This document shows positions 25,001 through 33,571 of a stretch of DNA of 64,000 bases, piece by piece. Position 1 is the first letter of the stretch, and each line of letters starts with the position of its first letter. The notes under the pieces are model-generated. The model was given only the letters and a program-made list of their open reading frames with translations, was not told the origin of the DNA and searched no databases. Origin of the DNA: Sanderia malayensis (Eukaryota > Cnidaria > Scyphozoa > Semaeostomeae > Pelagiidae); assembly GCA_013076295.1 (NCBI GenBank), contig RQOL01000824.1:3162001-3226000 (forward strand), given 5' to 3'. The translations under genes and the position numbers were made by a program.

Positions 25001-28000
25001 TATAAATTTGTATCAATTTCATGGGACATAGCTGCAGATGTTATATTTTCAAAATATCTAATATTTATTTGTAAAGAATATTTAATATACCTTGAATCCT
25101 TGAAGCCCGCTTATATTTTAATTGCTTTGCCCCATTCTCCCTGGGTAAAGATAATTTACAGATCAGGCTATTTACGTTGCAATCATTTTCCGCAGGTTGG
25201 TGCGCCTCTGCGGAGTCACCTTCCAGATGATACTGCGGCGACGAGGAAGAATCCCTTGTATGGAAGAATATTCGATGGTTTTGATAAGATCGACGGGAAG
25301 CCGACCAGAGCGGAGAAAAAGGTACCCTCACATTTAGCGATCGGTTTACTATGTAGGAGTCTAAACTTGTTTTTTGTCACGAAGGAACAATTTACTATGG
25401 AGCCGAGCCCAAGACTACTGTCCCTTATGTTAAGGTATTCATTCAATGAATACCTTAACATCCATTCAGTGACTCTGTGCAATTAACTTCATTGCATCGA
25501 GTCACCCGGTAGCCCTTGTTTATAGGACCAAACAGCTTTTTGATAGACCTTGTTTGTACGGCCATCATCGTCTCTTGGTAGTCCTTATTTGCTGAACCGC
25601 ATTACTTTTTGGTAGCCCTTGTTTGAAGGAATAAACGTCTTGGTGGCCCTTATTTTTTGAACTAGATACAGTCTGTTTGTAGTCCTTATTTGCTGAACCG
25701 TATGACTTATTCGTAGCCCTTGTTTGAAGGAGTGAACTTCTTGGTAGCACTCATTTGTTTAACTAGACACAGTCTGTTTGTAGTCCTTGTTTTTTGAACC
25801 GCACAACGTTTTGGTAGCCTTTATTTGAAGGAACAAACTTCTTGGTAGCACTTGTTTTTTGAGCTAGACGCAGTGTGCTTGTGCTCCTTGTTTTTTGGAC
25901 CAGACAACCTTTTGTTTATAGTACCATTCAGTTTTCTGGTAGCCGTTCTGTAAAAGGACATTCAATTAATTTCGCTGTTGATTCTCTCTGCAGCTCTTGG
26001 CTAAGCAAGAGAAAGAACAGATGGAGAATGCAAAGAAAACAGAAGTGAGTTGTTTTCCTGCTTATTATTATACACTCAATTCCCTCCAGCATTGAACACT
26101 GTTGATAATACCCCCGTCCGTATATGAAGTTTATTTTGAAGAGGACAGTAAAATGGGTAGCCAAAGACGGGGGTAATAAAGCTTTGTTTGATTTTGCCGC
26201 AGATTGCCGCATTGCAGGCTCAACTTCAAGCACTGCGTGCAGTCGCGGATGGCATAAGCAAGGAGGTAAGTGACGTCATTAATTCAACTCATAATTTTAC
26301 TCAGGAGGTGACGTCATTAATTCAACTCATTGTCCTTTACAGTAGAAACTCGTATATGAAAGGCCACTGTTGTATGCGGGTCTGATATTTGTCTCAACTT
26401 AACGCTTTATTTTATTTTCATTTTAGGACGGCCAAGATGGAGATAACGATGCAGAAGGAGCTGGTATGTAGAGTTATTGATACGCAGTGTAATCTTTATA
26501 TAAGGAACTTCAATTGTATTCAAAGAACCTGTTTGTTTCGTTAGCTACATTGAACTAATTTGTAAGACAATTTGACCTCGGTATAGTGAGTTCCAAACGC
26601 AGTTGAATGACTGAATTTACAAAATTACAAAATTACTGAATCTCTTCAAGGTTTATATCGAGATTGCACTGCGTGTCCTAGCATTACCTGCGCTCTTTAT
26701 TAGATTCCTGATTGTAAATACACTTCGTCGTATTGCAAGCGTATTCTTGCAAGCAATCTGTAGCTTAAAAATCGCCCTCAATCATCCAATTATTGAGGGC
26801 GCACTACAGTTGCAAAATTACCAATGAAATGATTGGGCTTTTGGCTTCTGAGTACTGGCCAAATGGTTAGTTTCATTTCAAACAATTCCATCATTCTCTT
26901 TGGATTTCTGTTCAGCTCTTCGATCCCCCAGGTCTCTAAATGGTTCTTCACAAGTGATTTTTTGTTGAAATCATATATTTTCAAATGTTTATAAGGATTG
27001 TGATAATGTGAATATAGATTGATGAATAATTGTTTTGGGTTATTTTGTTTTGTCATCAGATGCGAAAGATACACAGAACAATAACATTGAAAAGTAAGCT
27101 CGTTTAGTTATATGTTTATTCTTCATTTTGTGTTAACAGGAATCCACCATTTACCATTCACTAAATCTCTTTATCTGCTTCTTTGTGTAAAGCCCTGGTC
27201 AAACGGATGCAACATTTCACCCAACATGCTAAAACAAATGTTTGATAAAATGTTGGACTCGTTTGACCACCCATGTTGGGACATGCAACATTTGAAAATT
27301 AATGTTGGATGGTTTTTGATCGCGATCAAAAACAAATTTTGTTTTTAAATGTTATATTGAATGTTGCACTCGTTTGACCGCTTCATCCAACATTTCAACG
27401 AACATTTCATTTGTGGACATGCGCACGCAGGCTTTTACAACACTTGCGCGCCATTTTCCTCATCGTTCATCGACTTGACCAGTGGACTTTACTCTGACCT
27501 TCGACTTCGTGAATAATTTTTAATTAAAAAAAATGGAGAACTTAAACAAAAACCCAATCGCAGTATACCAGACAGAAGAAGTGGAATCAGCAGAAGAATC
27601 TGAAGAAAGTAGGTCTGGAAGTGGCAGCGATGATGCTATCGATTTAGGCCCAAACAATGTCACTGACCATGGACAAGACGAGGATAGCTTGGGCGATGAG
27701 GACAGTGTCAGTGATACTGTCCGCAACTGCTTTTCTCTTGATGTCAGAGTCAGCCATTTTGATTTGTTGCTGTTGCCAAGGTTCGGCTTGGTTCAGCTTT
27801 GTCGCTGCGCAGCAGTCTGCGCAGGTATTCAAAGCCAGAAATGTTTGGTGAAATGTTGCAAGAAAATGTTGTAATCGTTTGGCCACCCCCTCAATAACAT
27901 CAATGAACTTTCAAATGTTTTGGGGAAAATGTTGCGAAAAATGTTGGATTCGTTTGACCAAGGCTTAATATTTGGATGCATATGTAAATAGCAATGAAGA

Positions 28001-30239
28001 CAAGCAACTAAAATTTATATCAGTTCTGTTATTATTATTATAATTATTATTCCTTACTTGCCAGGGGTTTATTTAAAAAATTATTTTTTGGTGAGGACTT
28101 AGGGTAGGGCTAACCGAGGATTTAGGGTACAGTGGAACCTCCACTAATGGGCACTTTTTTACGGCAGACACCCCTGAACAACGGTCAAAACATTTGTCCT
28201 AATGGTGTCCGTTATATGACGTTTCCACTGCAAATATTTAATCTTGTTACGTTCGCTTGAAGTATAGTATCTTGTTACGTTCGCATGCAGGCATGCGGAG
28301 GAGCCGTTGTTGTTGTTGTTGTTGTTTGGGACTTTGTTAGTAGATTTAGAAGACCATATAGATGCTATGTTCTTTTGTTGAGGTGTCTCGTCTTTCGTAG
28401 GATGTGCATGTTCTGTGGGGAACATAACGAACAGTTCACTGACGAAAACATTGAGGTGCATTATTGGAAGAGCTGCCCGATGCTAAAACGTTGCGAGAAT
28501 TGCACCCAGGTATTCCTTGAGTACTTTTCACGCTGCAATGCTGCATTGATGCAATGTTGCAAGTTTGTTACCAAAGTACCTATCTATGCAATTGCAGTAA
28601 CGTCCTGCTTTTAAGAAACGTGTCATAAAAAACTCCTGATGTTGCTGAATAAAACACCCCGGTGCAAAAAATATGCAGGTTGATTCATATAGAGTTTCTT
28701 TTAAAAAGGTATACAGTAATATTATAAGATGGTTTATGTGGTTCAAATGCAGAAGTGTGGCTTATTTATATATTTTCAAATATGTCTTCAACGATGGTAA
28801 CAGCAAGTGTAAACGTTATTCTTGTTTCTTCTATCATGGTATATATACCCTGTTTTCAAGTATATTTTCATAATGGTTATAATATAATGGTTTCAAGAAA
28901 CCATTCAATCTGTTTTCGTGAAATTGGTTTCTTAAAGGCAGGACTTTACTGTATGTATGAAAAATAGAATTGTTATATTTTTTCCATTCATTGTTTTTCT
29001 CGTTCCAGGTTGTGGAAATTTGCAATTTGAACGATCATCTTCTGTCGGAATGCGACAAAAAAGGAGATTACAAAAAATGCCCACGTTGCCAGGAGGCCAT
29101 TTTGAAATCAGAAATTGACGAGCATATGAAGGCAAAAACATGCCCTGGTATTGTGACTGATTAAAAATTTCTACCAATTCTGAACATCACATTCTGTTAA
29201 CTTAATCAATATTGTATATTTTCACACTGTAATTTGCTGTTGTTTTAAAACTGGATGATATTATAAAACTGTTTTTGTATGCCGATTTATCATGACTATG
29301 TGCTTTCTTGTTTTTAGCAACAAGGGGTGACAAGGCGTTGAATCGCTGTCCGTTGTGCAAGGAGAAGGTGCTACAAGGAGACGAGGTATACCCTTTTGCT
29401 TCTATTATCTTGCTCTTCTCTATTCTCGTGCGAAGTTACTCTGTCCCCAGGAATAGTTTGATGTCAGAGGTAATAGGTCAAATTAGGGTCAAATGCGTTG
29501 AAGTCATGATTCAAAGGTCAAGGTTTAGCTCTTGTGCCAAAGGTCATTTTGTCTTGATTAAGAGAGGTTTGTTATTTTGCTTGTTTGAGGAATAGTTTGA
29601 TGTCAGAGGTAAAAGGTCAGATCAGGGTCAAATGCGTTGAGGTCAAAGTTCAAGGTCAAAGTTTAGCTCTAGTGCCAAAGGTCATCTTGTCTTGATTAAG
29701 AGAGGTTTGTATTCTTCTTCGTTTCAGGGGTGGAAGAAGCATCTGATGAACATTTGCAAAGCGAATACGAAGCGATTACAACAACAGAAACATGGTATTG
29801 TCTTTACTCTTCGTACTCATCTCTACAAATTAACCAAAGTAACCAAATGTCTAATCTAGCGTGTTTGGATAACCATGTCCCGTTTAACCAGAGCCCTCTG
29901 GAAATGCGATAATGGACAAAAGTTACGAAACAAAATTGAGTTTTCCAATCACTCTTCTATTCTCATTCCTGTTCCTTAGCGAAATAGTATAACACTTATT
30001 ATGTTCGGAACTGTTTCAAAATAACGCACAATTAAGCAGAGGAAAAAGGATTCGTTTGTGGTTGCTTATAGCAACAAGGCTCCTCCACATTAGGCTTATT
30101 GCTATTTGTTTCCGCAGGTACCAAGGCTGGTGCAAAGTCAATAAAAGGCAGCAGTTTGCAACTGCGCGAAGGTATCAAAAAGAGAACTTCAAAAGCTCTC
30201 AGTAAACCCCCGAAAGCCGACGACGCAAACGCAAAATAA
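7043..30239 (+). CDS. CEP104: Centrosomal protein of 104 kDa (CEP104/FAP256 family), complete, 37 coding exons
   Basis: I joined 37 coding exons whose phases all agree (2736 nt, 911 residues; from memory the human protein is about 925). CEP104 sits at the distal end of centrioles and at ciliary tips, binds tubulin through its TOG domain and binds CP110/NEK1 partners. Domain order is a jelly-roll (residues about 1-167), a linker and coiled coil (about 210-310), a Pro/Thr/Ser-rich linker, a TOG domain (about 413-680), an acidic linker, and a zinc-finger array (about 744-880). The start ATG at 7043 lies 5 bases after a splice acceptor and begins [14 protein letters not shown], which matches the family N-terminus. 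The first intron is therefore in the 5' UTR. An AATAAA overlaps the stop codon at 30235-30240. A GPCR gene is nested antisense in intron 12. The four domain entries below give the exon coordinates. Confidence 0.93.
8454..8638. mobile_element. 185-bp Tigger/pogo-like MITE, copy 1
   Basis: The element begins CAGTCAAATCTGCATAGTTC and ends CAGAGTTGACTG. It is flanked on both sides by TA, the target duplication expected of Tc1/mariner-pogo elements. 'ATTCGAAC' recurs internally in both orientations. A second copy of exactly the same length is at 44542-44726. It lies in CEP104 intron 3. Confidence 0.85.
9078..9235. repeat. GATTG-rich simple repeat with 16-bp periodicity
   Basis: The central part repeats GATTGGGTGATTGAAT. 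The flanks are degenerate GATT and AATGATT motifs. It starts about 10 bases after the donor of CEP104 exon 5. Confidence 0.85.
9649..9775. repeat. 22-bp minisatellite in CEP104 intron 6
   Basis: About five copies of 'TTCTATGACCTTTGGCCTCA', decaying towards the 3' side. Confidence 0.85.
10746..10855. repeat. Hexamer microsatellite (GAGAAT)n
   Basis: About 18 near-perfect copies of GAGAAT run through CEP104 intron 8, with two GAGTAT variants near the 3' end. Strand composition is strongly purine-rich. The long Met-Arg and Ser-His frames there are artefacts of the repeat. Confidence 0.97.
10877..11132. mobile_element. MITE with GGGACAAAAGTC inverted ends, copy 1
   Basis: The left end CAATTGGGGACAAAAGTC mirrors the right end GACTTTTGTTCCCTGTTG. 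TA flanks both sides. A relative with the same ends is at 62908-63183. It sits in CEP104 intron 8, just after the GAGAAT hexamer repeat. Confidence 0.7.
12174..12221. repeat. Dispersed repeat fragment, copy 1
   Basis: TACACCGAGCACTATGATGTC...CATCTATGGATA matches 61728-61774 with a few differences. It lies in CEP104 intron 10. Confidence 0.7.
13108..14679 (-). CDS. Rhodopsin-like (class A) GPCR, intronless, nested inside a CEP104 intron
   Basis: A single 523-residue open frame encodes seven hydrophobic segments. TM1 holds G61-N62 and TM2 holds D90 in LASLCLTD. C115 starts TM3, which ends in D142-R143-C144 in place of the usual DRY. TM6 spans about 417-439 and contains THAPFW where CWxP is typical. 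TM7 ends in NPLIY (469-473). The N-terminus has an N-glycosylation site (NTT at 6-8). Extracellular loop 2 is very short and has no cysteine, so the usual C3.25 disulphide partner is missing. Intracellular loop 3 is about 200 residues, rich in Gln, Pro and Ser, and bounded by KKRRR and QQKRRKEK. The ligand cannot be inferred; short-loop receptors of the melanocortin/adenosine/cannabinoid-like group share the ECL2 feature. The gene is antisense to CEP104 within intron 12950-16612. Confidence 0.9.
   Translation of the reverse strand: MNAVCNTTIFSSAAATTKAAIGRCLICKDRLTCFEQSTETLANLVCLIVLCFVFSVTATVGNALSLHTLVTKPSLHNPSNFLLASLCLTDVLVGCLTLPIHIVEYSLQAVQIESCTLKSMSIILAVTFSSLDLLLATTISLDRCFAVCRPFVYERQVSMKTHMKVFLFLGVLSIAVALLFVFNLVTLHTFSYILAVGLSLCLIVIFICYCAIYGVVLKKRRRILIAPRALDAAPLDMKSPQPQTRQDISNRRRQSAIQVQSTQQTPQSLPTTHHQPPQPLAEETVTPLPELNLNKPLSGYSSFKQAKSISVPFELGITENKREQMCCSPRRSISLLSPFPSEQQPETTSQQHTHVHVHAQQNQQPSNYESHLAPKPVELRRTQSQHDHEPRVHEQIATTIIQITAAQQKRRKEKDKAFVLGIIIAALVVTHAPFWAISFSPKVIITNNRSRHIYYMWATFLVFVNSSLNPLIYCGMNSEIRAKMLRVLRRTRIIPTKPTPVEHLSPGAKHGKRNHANHKQQNP
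14680..16612. other. Rest of CEP104 intron 12, upstream of the nested GPCR
   Basis: No coding sequence is recognised. The part next to the receptor start (14690-15350) should hold its promoter and 5' UTR on the minus strand; it is pyrimidine-rich on the plus strand. The 107-residue minus-strand frame at 15766-16089 resembles nothing I know and has a low-complexity composition. At 16308-16329 there is an imperfect inverted repeat (AACGCAC-ACC-GTGCGTT). Confidence 0.4.
16781..18340. repeat. Minisatellite: 78 copies of a 20-bp unit without indels
   Basis: The unit is ATCAACCCATGTGCTCCATA. It repeats 78 times in exact 20-bp register over 1560 bp. Variation is limited to a few substitution types: GTGCTCC, GTCCTCC or GTGTTCC in the second half, CCCAT or CCTAT in the middle, and A or G at position 1. 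The G variant occurs at six copies (16981, 17601, 17801, 17861, 17921, 18061) and is always linked to CCTAT. Stops occur in every frame, so it is not coding. It fills most of CEP104 intron 13. Confidence 0.99.
20745..21260. mobile_element. MITE with CYGTAAAAGC ends and an internal TAAGCCCCC tandem array
   Basis: The left end CTGTAAAAGCTCTATTAAGC mirrors the right end CAATAGTGCTTTTACGG. TA lies on both sides. The inside (about 20760-21060) is a tandem array of units of roughly 37 bp alternating 'TAAGCCCCCTTTCTA' and 'TTGAGCCCCCTTTCTAATAA'. It lies in a CEP104 intron. Broken relatives are seen near 5930-5995 and 42620-42710. Confidence 0.75.
21530..22350. repeat. Imperfect inverted and direct repeat block in the CEP104 intron after exon 18
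   Basis: 'GTTTCGAGAGATACTTCTCT' near 21602 recurs as 'GTTTTGAGAGATACTTCTCT' near 21720. Around 22265-22345 the complement appears (CTCTCGAAACGTTGC...CATGACATGATAAACCACTT). The outline suggests an old foldback or inverted-repeat element. 'GTTCGAGTTATAGGGATTTG' near 22240 looks like a Tigger-type end fragment. Confidence 0.5.
22979..23014. repeat. Perfect palindrome with 17-bp arms in a CEP104 intron
   Basis: CATAGTCAATAGAAAAG and its exact complement are separated by only TT. A further partial copy (TCTCTATTGACTATGG) follows at once. It is not associated with a recognised element. Confidence 0.9.
23190..23340. repeat. Degenerate 'CCCTTTGACCTGTGC' repeat
   Basis: A loose tandem of GCCCTTTGxxxTGTGC-like words follows CEP104 exon 21. 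A comparable degenerate array, 'ATAGTTCAAAGTTCA', occupies about 23635-23765. Confidence 0.6.
25427..25461. repeat. Perfect palindrome with 17-bp arms in a CEP104 intron
   Basis: ATGTTAAGGTATTCATT and its exact complement flank a single C. It lies about 105 bp after the donor of exon 28, between that exon and the 101-bp tandem repeat. Confidence 0.9.
25540..25935. repeat. Tandem repeat with 101-bp period, about four copies
   Basis: The landmark 'GTCCTTATTTGCTGAACCG' or its variant recurs at 25581, 25682, 25783 and about 25884. Each unit contains shorter internal repeats of the form 'GGTAGCCCTTGTTTGAAGGA'. It lies in the CEP104 intron after exon 28. The open frame on the minus strand is a by-product of the repeat. 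Confidence 0.88.
27191..27965. mobile_element. 775-bp DNA transposon with AGCCCTGGTCAAACG ends, PIF/Harbinger-like target duplication
   Basis: The left end AGCCCTGGTCAAACG mirrors the right end CGTTTGACCAAGGCT, with the trinucleotide TAA duplicated outside both ends. 'ATGTTGGACTCGTTTGACC'-type blocks repeat as sub-terminal motifs. The inside carries an open frame at 27533-27874, starting [20 protein letters not shown] and very acidic, which may be a fragment of an element-encoded protein. TAA duplication fits PIF/Harbinger, but no transposase motif was seen. It lies in CEP104 intron 32. Confidence 0.75.
28130..28230. mobile_element. Short MITE with CAGTGGAA ends
   Basis: The ends CAGTGGAACCTCCACTAATG and TTCCACTG are inverted. 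The inside contains a second inverted pair (ATGGGCACTT / AATGGTGTCC). The left flank is TA, but the right flank is CA, so the target duplication is decayed. The element is about 101 bp and lies in a CEP104 intron. Confidence 0.5.
29451..29720. repeat. Two direct copies of a unit of about 130 bp, 140 bp apart
   Basis: 'GAATAGTTTGATGTCAGAGG' begins copy 1 at 29451 and copy 2 at 29591. Similarity runs to 'TTGATTAAGAGAGGTTTGT'. The second copy ends just before the acceptor of CEP104 exon 36 (29728). Confidence 0.88.
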
Positions 30240-31008
30240 ATTGTGAAACAGGCAAGTAACTAAGTTATTTTCTCTACAAATATTTGTATTTTTATTGCAT
30301 GTTGTTATGGTATGGTGGTTGTGTTACTTAACTGGTTGCAAAGTAATATTTTGATATTTCAATGGGACTATTCATCACTGTTCATACATATTTTTACACT
30401 TACCAACATTATAAATACGTATTTAAGCGAAAGGCGTTAGTTATCGTATTAGATAACGGTATAACAATAGAACAAAGCGAAACCTTCTGTATACCTTTGT
30501 ATGATATGATCTATGTAACTTATACTAACAAGTAATTATTGTAGATGCCACCAGTAATAGATGTGCTGTTACTGAGATATGAGCTATCTATTCAAATGTT
30601 GATGCCAGTGCTAGAACGCATACAAGAAAAGGATGTATACGAAGGAATTGAAGGAGATGCGGTATGAGTTTTTATAGGATGTGATCTATTGCCATGCCAG
30701 CTTGATGGATTGGCCTGTTTTGGGTATGAAATCTGTTCATGAAATTGGCGAGCATAAGTGTAGCAATATGGCGCATAAAATGTACACGAAAACAATAGGA
30801 AATCCGAAATAAAAACAACTTTGTAGCAAACGTTTCTCCATACTGTCATGATAGTCAAAACCAACAACTTAATTTGATAACACTTGATTAAATATTGGCT
30901 TGAGGGTATTTGACAATAACATAATTCTAGGACAATATATTGTAGCTTTATTTTGCAAATTTGCACCAAAAGGGTTAACAATATTATGCGTTAGTAAGAT
31001 ATGTTCTA
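30240..31008. other. Spacer between CEP104 and the minus-strand oxidoreductase (convergent)
   Basis: The two genes end about 770 bp apart, tail to tail. The right part (about 30868-31008) is 3' flank of the oxidoreductase and is nearly identical to the flank of its paralogue at 40243-40385. The left part holds a small frame (30545-30667), listed separately. Confidence 0.7.
30545..30667 (+). CDS. Possible small exon or 40-residue ORF, unrecognised
   Basis: The frame starts at an ATG directly after a good acceptor (TTATTGTAG) and reads MPPVIDVLLLRYELSIQMLM..., with a protein-like amphipathic composition, to a TGA that overlaps a potential donor (GCG|GTATGA). It could be an alternative 3' exon of CEP104, a first exon of a lost gene, or chance. 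No downstream plus-strand exons are visible before the duplicated oxidoreductase segment. Confidence 0.25.
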   Translation: MPPVIDVLLLRYELSIQMLMPVLERIQEKDVYEGIEGDAV

Positions 31009-32528
31009 TTACCAAGATAGTTTGATGGACTGGCCTATTTCGTGTGATTGTTGACAAGCTTGTGCAACTCTACTTGCAGCAAGAACATCCTGTTTAGTAA
31101 TGATACAATCACTGCCTTCAATCACGTCGAGAAAATGATTCAATTCGTTTTCATACGCAGTCGCGTACCTCTGAGGAAACGAATACATAATGACGTCATC
31201 GCAAACACCTCTCCCATCAGAATGGCAAACAGATGTTGGATTCTGATTCTTGCTCTGTAACATGCCCGCATCTCCGAACGCTTCTAATCGCTGGTCATAA
31301 CCATAGGCTGCGAACCGGCTCTGGTCGATTATAGCGATTACGCCGCTGGGGAATTTCATCGTCACCGCCAACGTATCGACGTCAGCGATGTCGGCGAAAT
31401 CCTGGCGGAATGCGTGGGCCTGGGCGTAGATGGACAACGGTCGCTCGCCCGCAATCCACATCACCAAATCGATGTCATGAATGGTGCTGTCTTGGAATAT
31501 CCCACCGGCACATTTCTGTGTCTGCACTGGCAATTTCGGTGAGTCTCTACTGCATGTTTTGATCATCTGTAATTGTCCCACCTTTCCTTGCAGTACCCCA
31601 GCCCGTACCTGCGCGTGCGTGGGGTCAAAGCGTCGATTGAAGGCGCACATCAAAGGAACCCCCTTCTCTTCAGCGAGTTTGAAGCAGCTCTCTGTAAAAC
31701 AACATGGTAAAATTGATTTTATTGTGAGTTGGAAAGTGAAGCAATGTTCCGTTCTATTACATTCTCGCTCCTTCAGTTTTGTTCTATTCCAACCTTACAC
31801 ATTCCGGGTTTTTCTGTTCTGCATTCCAATGTTTCATTTCAGTAACCGCAACTCTACCTAACATTTCCACACTAGTAATTCCCCATTAAGTAATCCCACG
31901 TTCTATAACAAAATTCCTATTCCTCGCTCCATTCCAACCTTACACATTCCGGGTTTTTCATACACATTCCGGGTTTTTCATACTCCTGGTCTGCAGTTTA
32001 CAGCCTCACCTGTTTTTTCCAATGTCGCAGCAATGGGTTTTTCACAAAAGATGGCTTTTCCCTTTTCAACACATTGCTTAATTTGATCTTCGTGAACTGT
32101 CGTGAATGTTGCAATTATAATTCCTTTTACCAGTGAATCATCTAGCAAGGAAAATGTTTAAATTTAAATCTAAAAAGCATTGCAATGAAATATTGATTAG
32201 AGAGGACTCAAAGATATTGGCAAGGTCGAAGGTAAATTGTGTTGTGAAGCAATCCTTGGAACCATAGTTGCCAGGGGAGGGGGCAACCTCGCTTTACACG
32301 CAACAACTTACCGAGAACTTTTTGAAGATTATTTGCGCCCACGGCTTGCGTATCTTTGAGTCTGTAATCAGTAACAAGCTTGCTTGCTTTTTCCACGTCA
32401 ATATCAACAAGATAGCGCAGATTTACTCTCTTGTTTTTCACACAGTTTTCAAAGTGAATCGTTCCGGCACGGCCCACCCCCAAAATAGCAATGCCAATAA
32501 CAGGCGAAGCATCTTGGCCTAAATCCAT
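31009..32528 (-). CDS. Gfo/Idh/MocA oxidoreductase, inositol 2-dehydrogenase-like, paralogue A
   Basis: Three minus-strand exons, 32528-32312, 32141-32010 and 31691-31009, join in frame to 343 residues. The N-terminal Rossmann fold has GVGRAG at 17-22 and an acidic end of strand 2 (VDIDV). EKP, the family's substrate/cofactor lysine motif, is at 106-108. The inositol dehydrogenase-type catalytic pair is D184 and H188 in FQDSTIHDIDL. The family oxidises cyclitols or sugars with NAD(P); myo- or scyllo-inositol is the best guess here, by inference. The start is the inner Met (MDLGQDASPVIGIAILG), matching the paralogue; an in-frame Met 12 codons upstream (32564) is also open. The last exon is shared almost exactly with paralogue B. 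Confidence 0.9.
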
Positions 32529-33571
32529 CTTGCAGAATTTACCACGCAAATTACCACAAGACAAATTGAATTATAATGATTGCAAAATACAAATCGTTCT
32601 GATTCTTTTCAGAGATGTAATCACTCCGTCTTTGAAGATCTTTCTTGCCTGGTTTAAACCTCGAAGGTTAGAACTGGTTTGAACCTAGTTTACTTTTCTT
32701 GTGAGCTTAATTAAACCCGGCAAGAAAGAACCACAATGAACAATTAATAAACAATTGAAAAATAAACAACAATTGAATTTCCGGAGTTCAATTCAATGCC
32801 TAATTGCTGCCGCGTAGGCGAAGCGTTTGCGCAGTGGAGCAGCAAGGCATTGTGTTGCTGCGGTTGGCAAAAGATACTAGTGGTCAAAAGGACCTTTCCG
32901 AAAACGAATTATTCGGATCTCACGACAGCCAATTATCGGAAATCAGAAGATGGCATACTCAATACTCGGTATTATTGTATTGTACTCTCGCCTCGCATAT
33001 TTTGTAATGGCGGACTAAAACCAATGGACCAATGTTGGAGAGGTGGAAGAAATAACAAGTTTGAAATGAAACAAAGCAAAACATGAGATGATTAAACATT
33101 TCAGTTATCTGTTAAGTGCATAAAACATAAATGCACAATGATAGATGTAGATGATTCCAAATCTAAACAGTTTGTCCTGAAGTGATGGCCTAGCCATCCA
33201 ACAACTTTAACCCCTCATCTTAATTTGGGATTATTCACAAACGATTCAAAATAAAAAGCAAATTGAAGGAATTGAATAATGTTTCAAATTAAAAAACATG
33301 ATTGCCGGTTTTCGTGTGTACAGCTGCAACCAAGTCACGAGTTGTTAAGTTAGAAAGGCCGGAAAATCAGTATGTTTACATTGTTGAATATTTTTGTGTG
33401 CGAGCCTTGTCTGTCTTGCGGAAGAGCAAAAAACAATGGCAAGTTTGGGGCCTCTGTGGAGAAAATTGGGCAAAATTGCGTGGGATTAATTTGGGATAAT
33501 TTTTTGCTAACCTTGTGTCGGACCAACATTTTCATGTTCAATGTTGAGGATGTTTGGAAAGTGTTTTCAGC

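Larger units (their letters stand above)
21343..25321 (+). other. CEP104: CEP104 exons 18-28: TOG (tubulin-binding) domain
   Basis: The exons are 21343-21413, 22589-22759, 22869-22930, 23099-23135, 23387-23422, 23515-23580, 23844-23897, 24009-24085, 24222-24249, 24694-24774 and 25196-25321. HEAT-like helices are clear: [53 protein letters not shown] and [18 protein letters not shown]. Exon 18 has tandem acceptors three bases apart (TTTAGCAG). Exon 21 uses a weak donor, AAG|GTTCTG; the frame and the family alignment require it, because reading on gives a stop within about 10 codons. Confidence 0.88.
25994..30239 (+). other. CEP104: CEP104 exons 29-37: acidic linker and C-terminal zinc-finger array
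   Basis: The exons are 25994-26044, 26203-26265, 26427-26463, 27060-27093, 28401-28509, 29009-29147, 29318-29385, 29728-29794 and 30118-30239. Four C-x2-C...H-x3-5-C units follow one another: CMFC...HYWKSC, CENC...HLLSEC, CPRC...HMKAKTC and CPLC...HLMNIC. This matches the CEP104 zinc-finger block. The tail is short and basic ([20 protein letters not shown]) and ends DDANAK at the TAA. I do not see a canonical SxIP EB-binding motif in the tail. Confidence 0.92.

Noticed and set aside
25065..25486. 88-128 residue frames around CEP104 exon 28 on both strands
   Set aside because: The coding frame is the exon 25196-25321 only; the other frames are shadows extended by an intronic palindrome.
27533..27874. 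113-residue acidic frame as an independent host gene
   Set aside because: It lies wholly inside the 27191-27965 transposon and lacks recognisable domains or splice context.
31009..31653. 214-residue single-exon oxidoreductase fragment as a pseudogene
   Set aside because: It begins inside an exon; upstream exons with correct phases complete an intact 343-residue protein.
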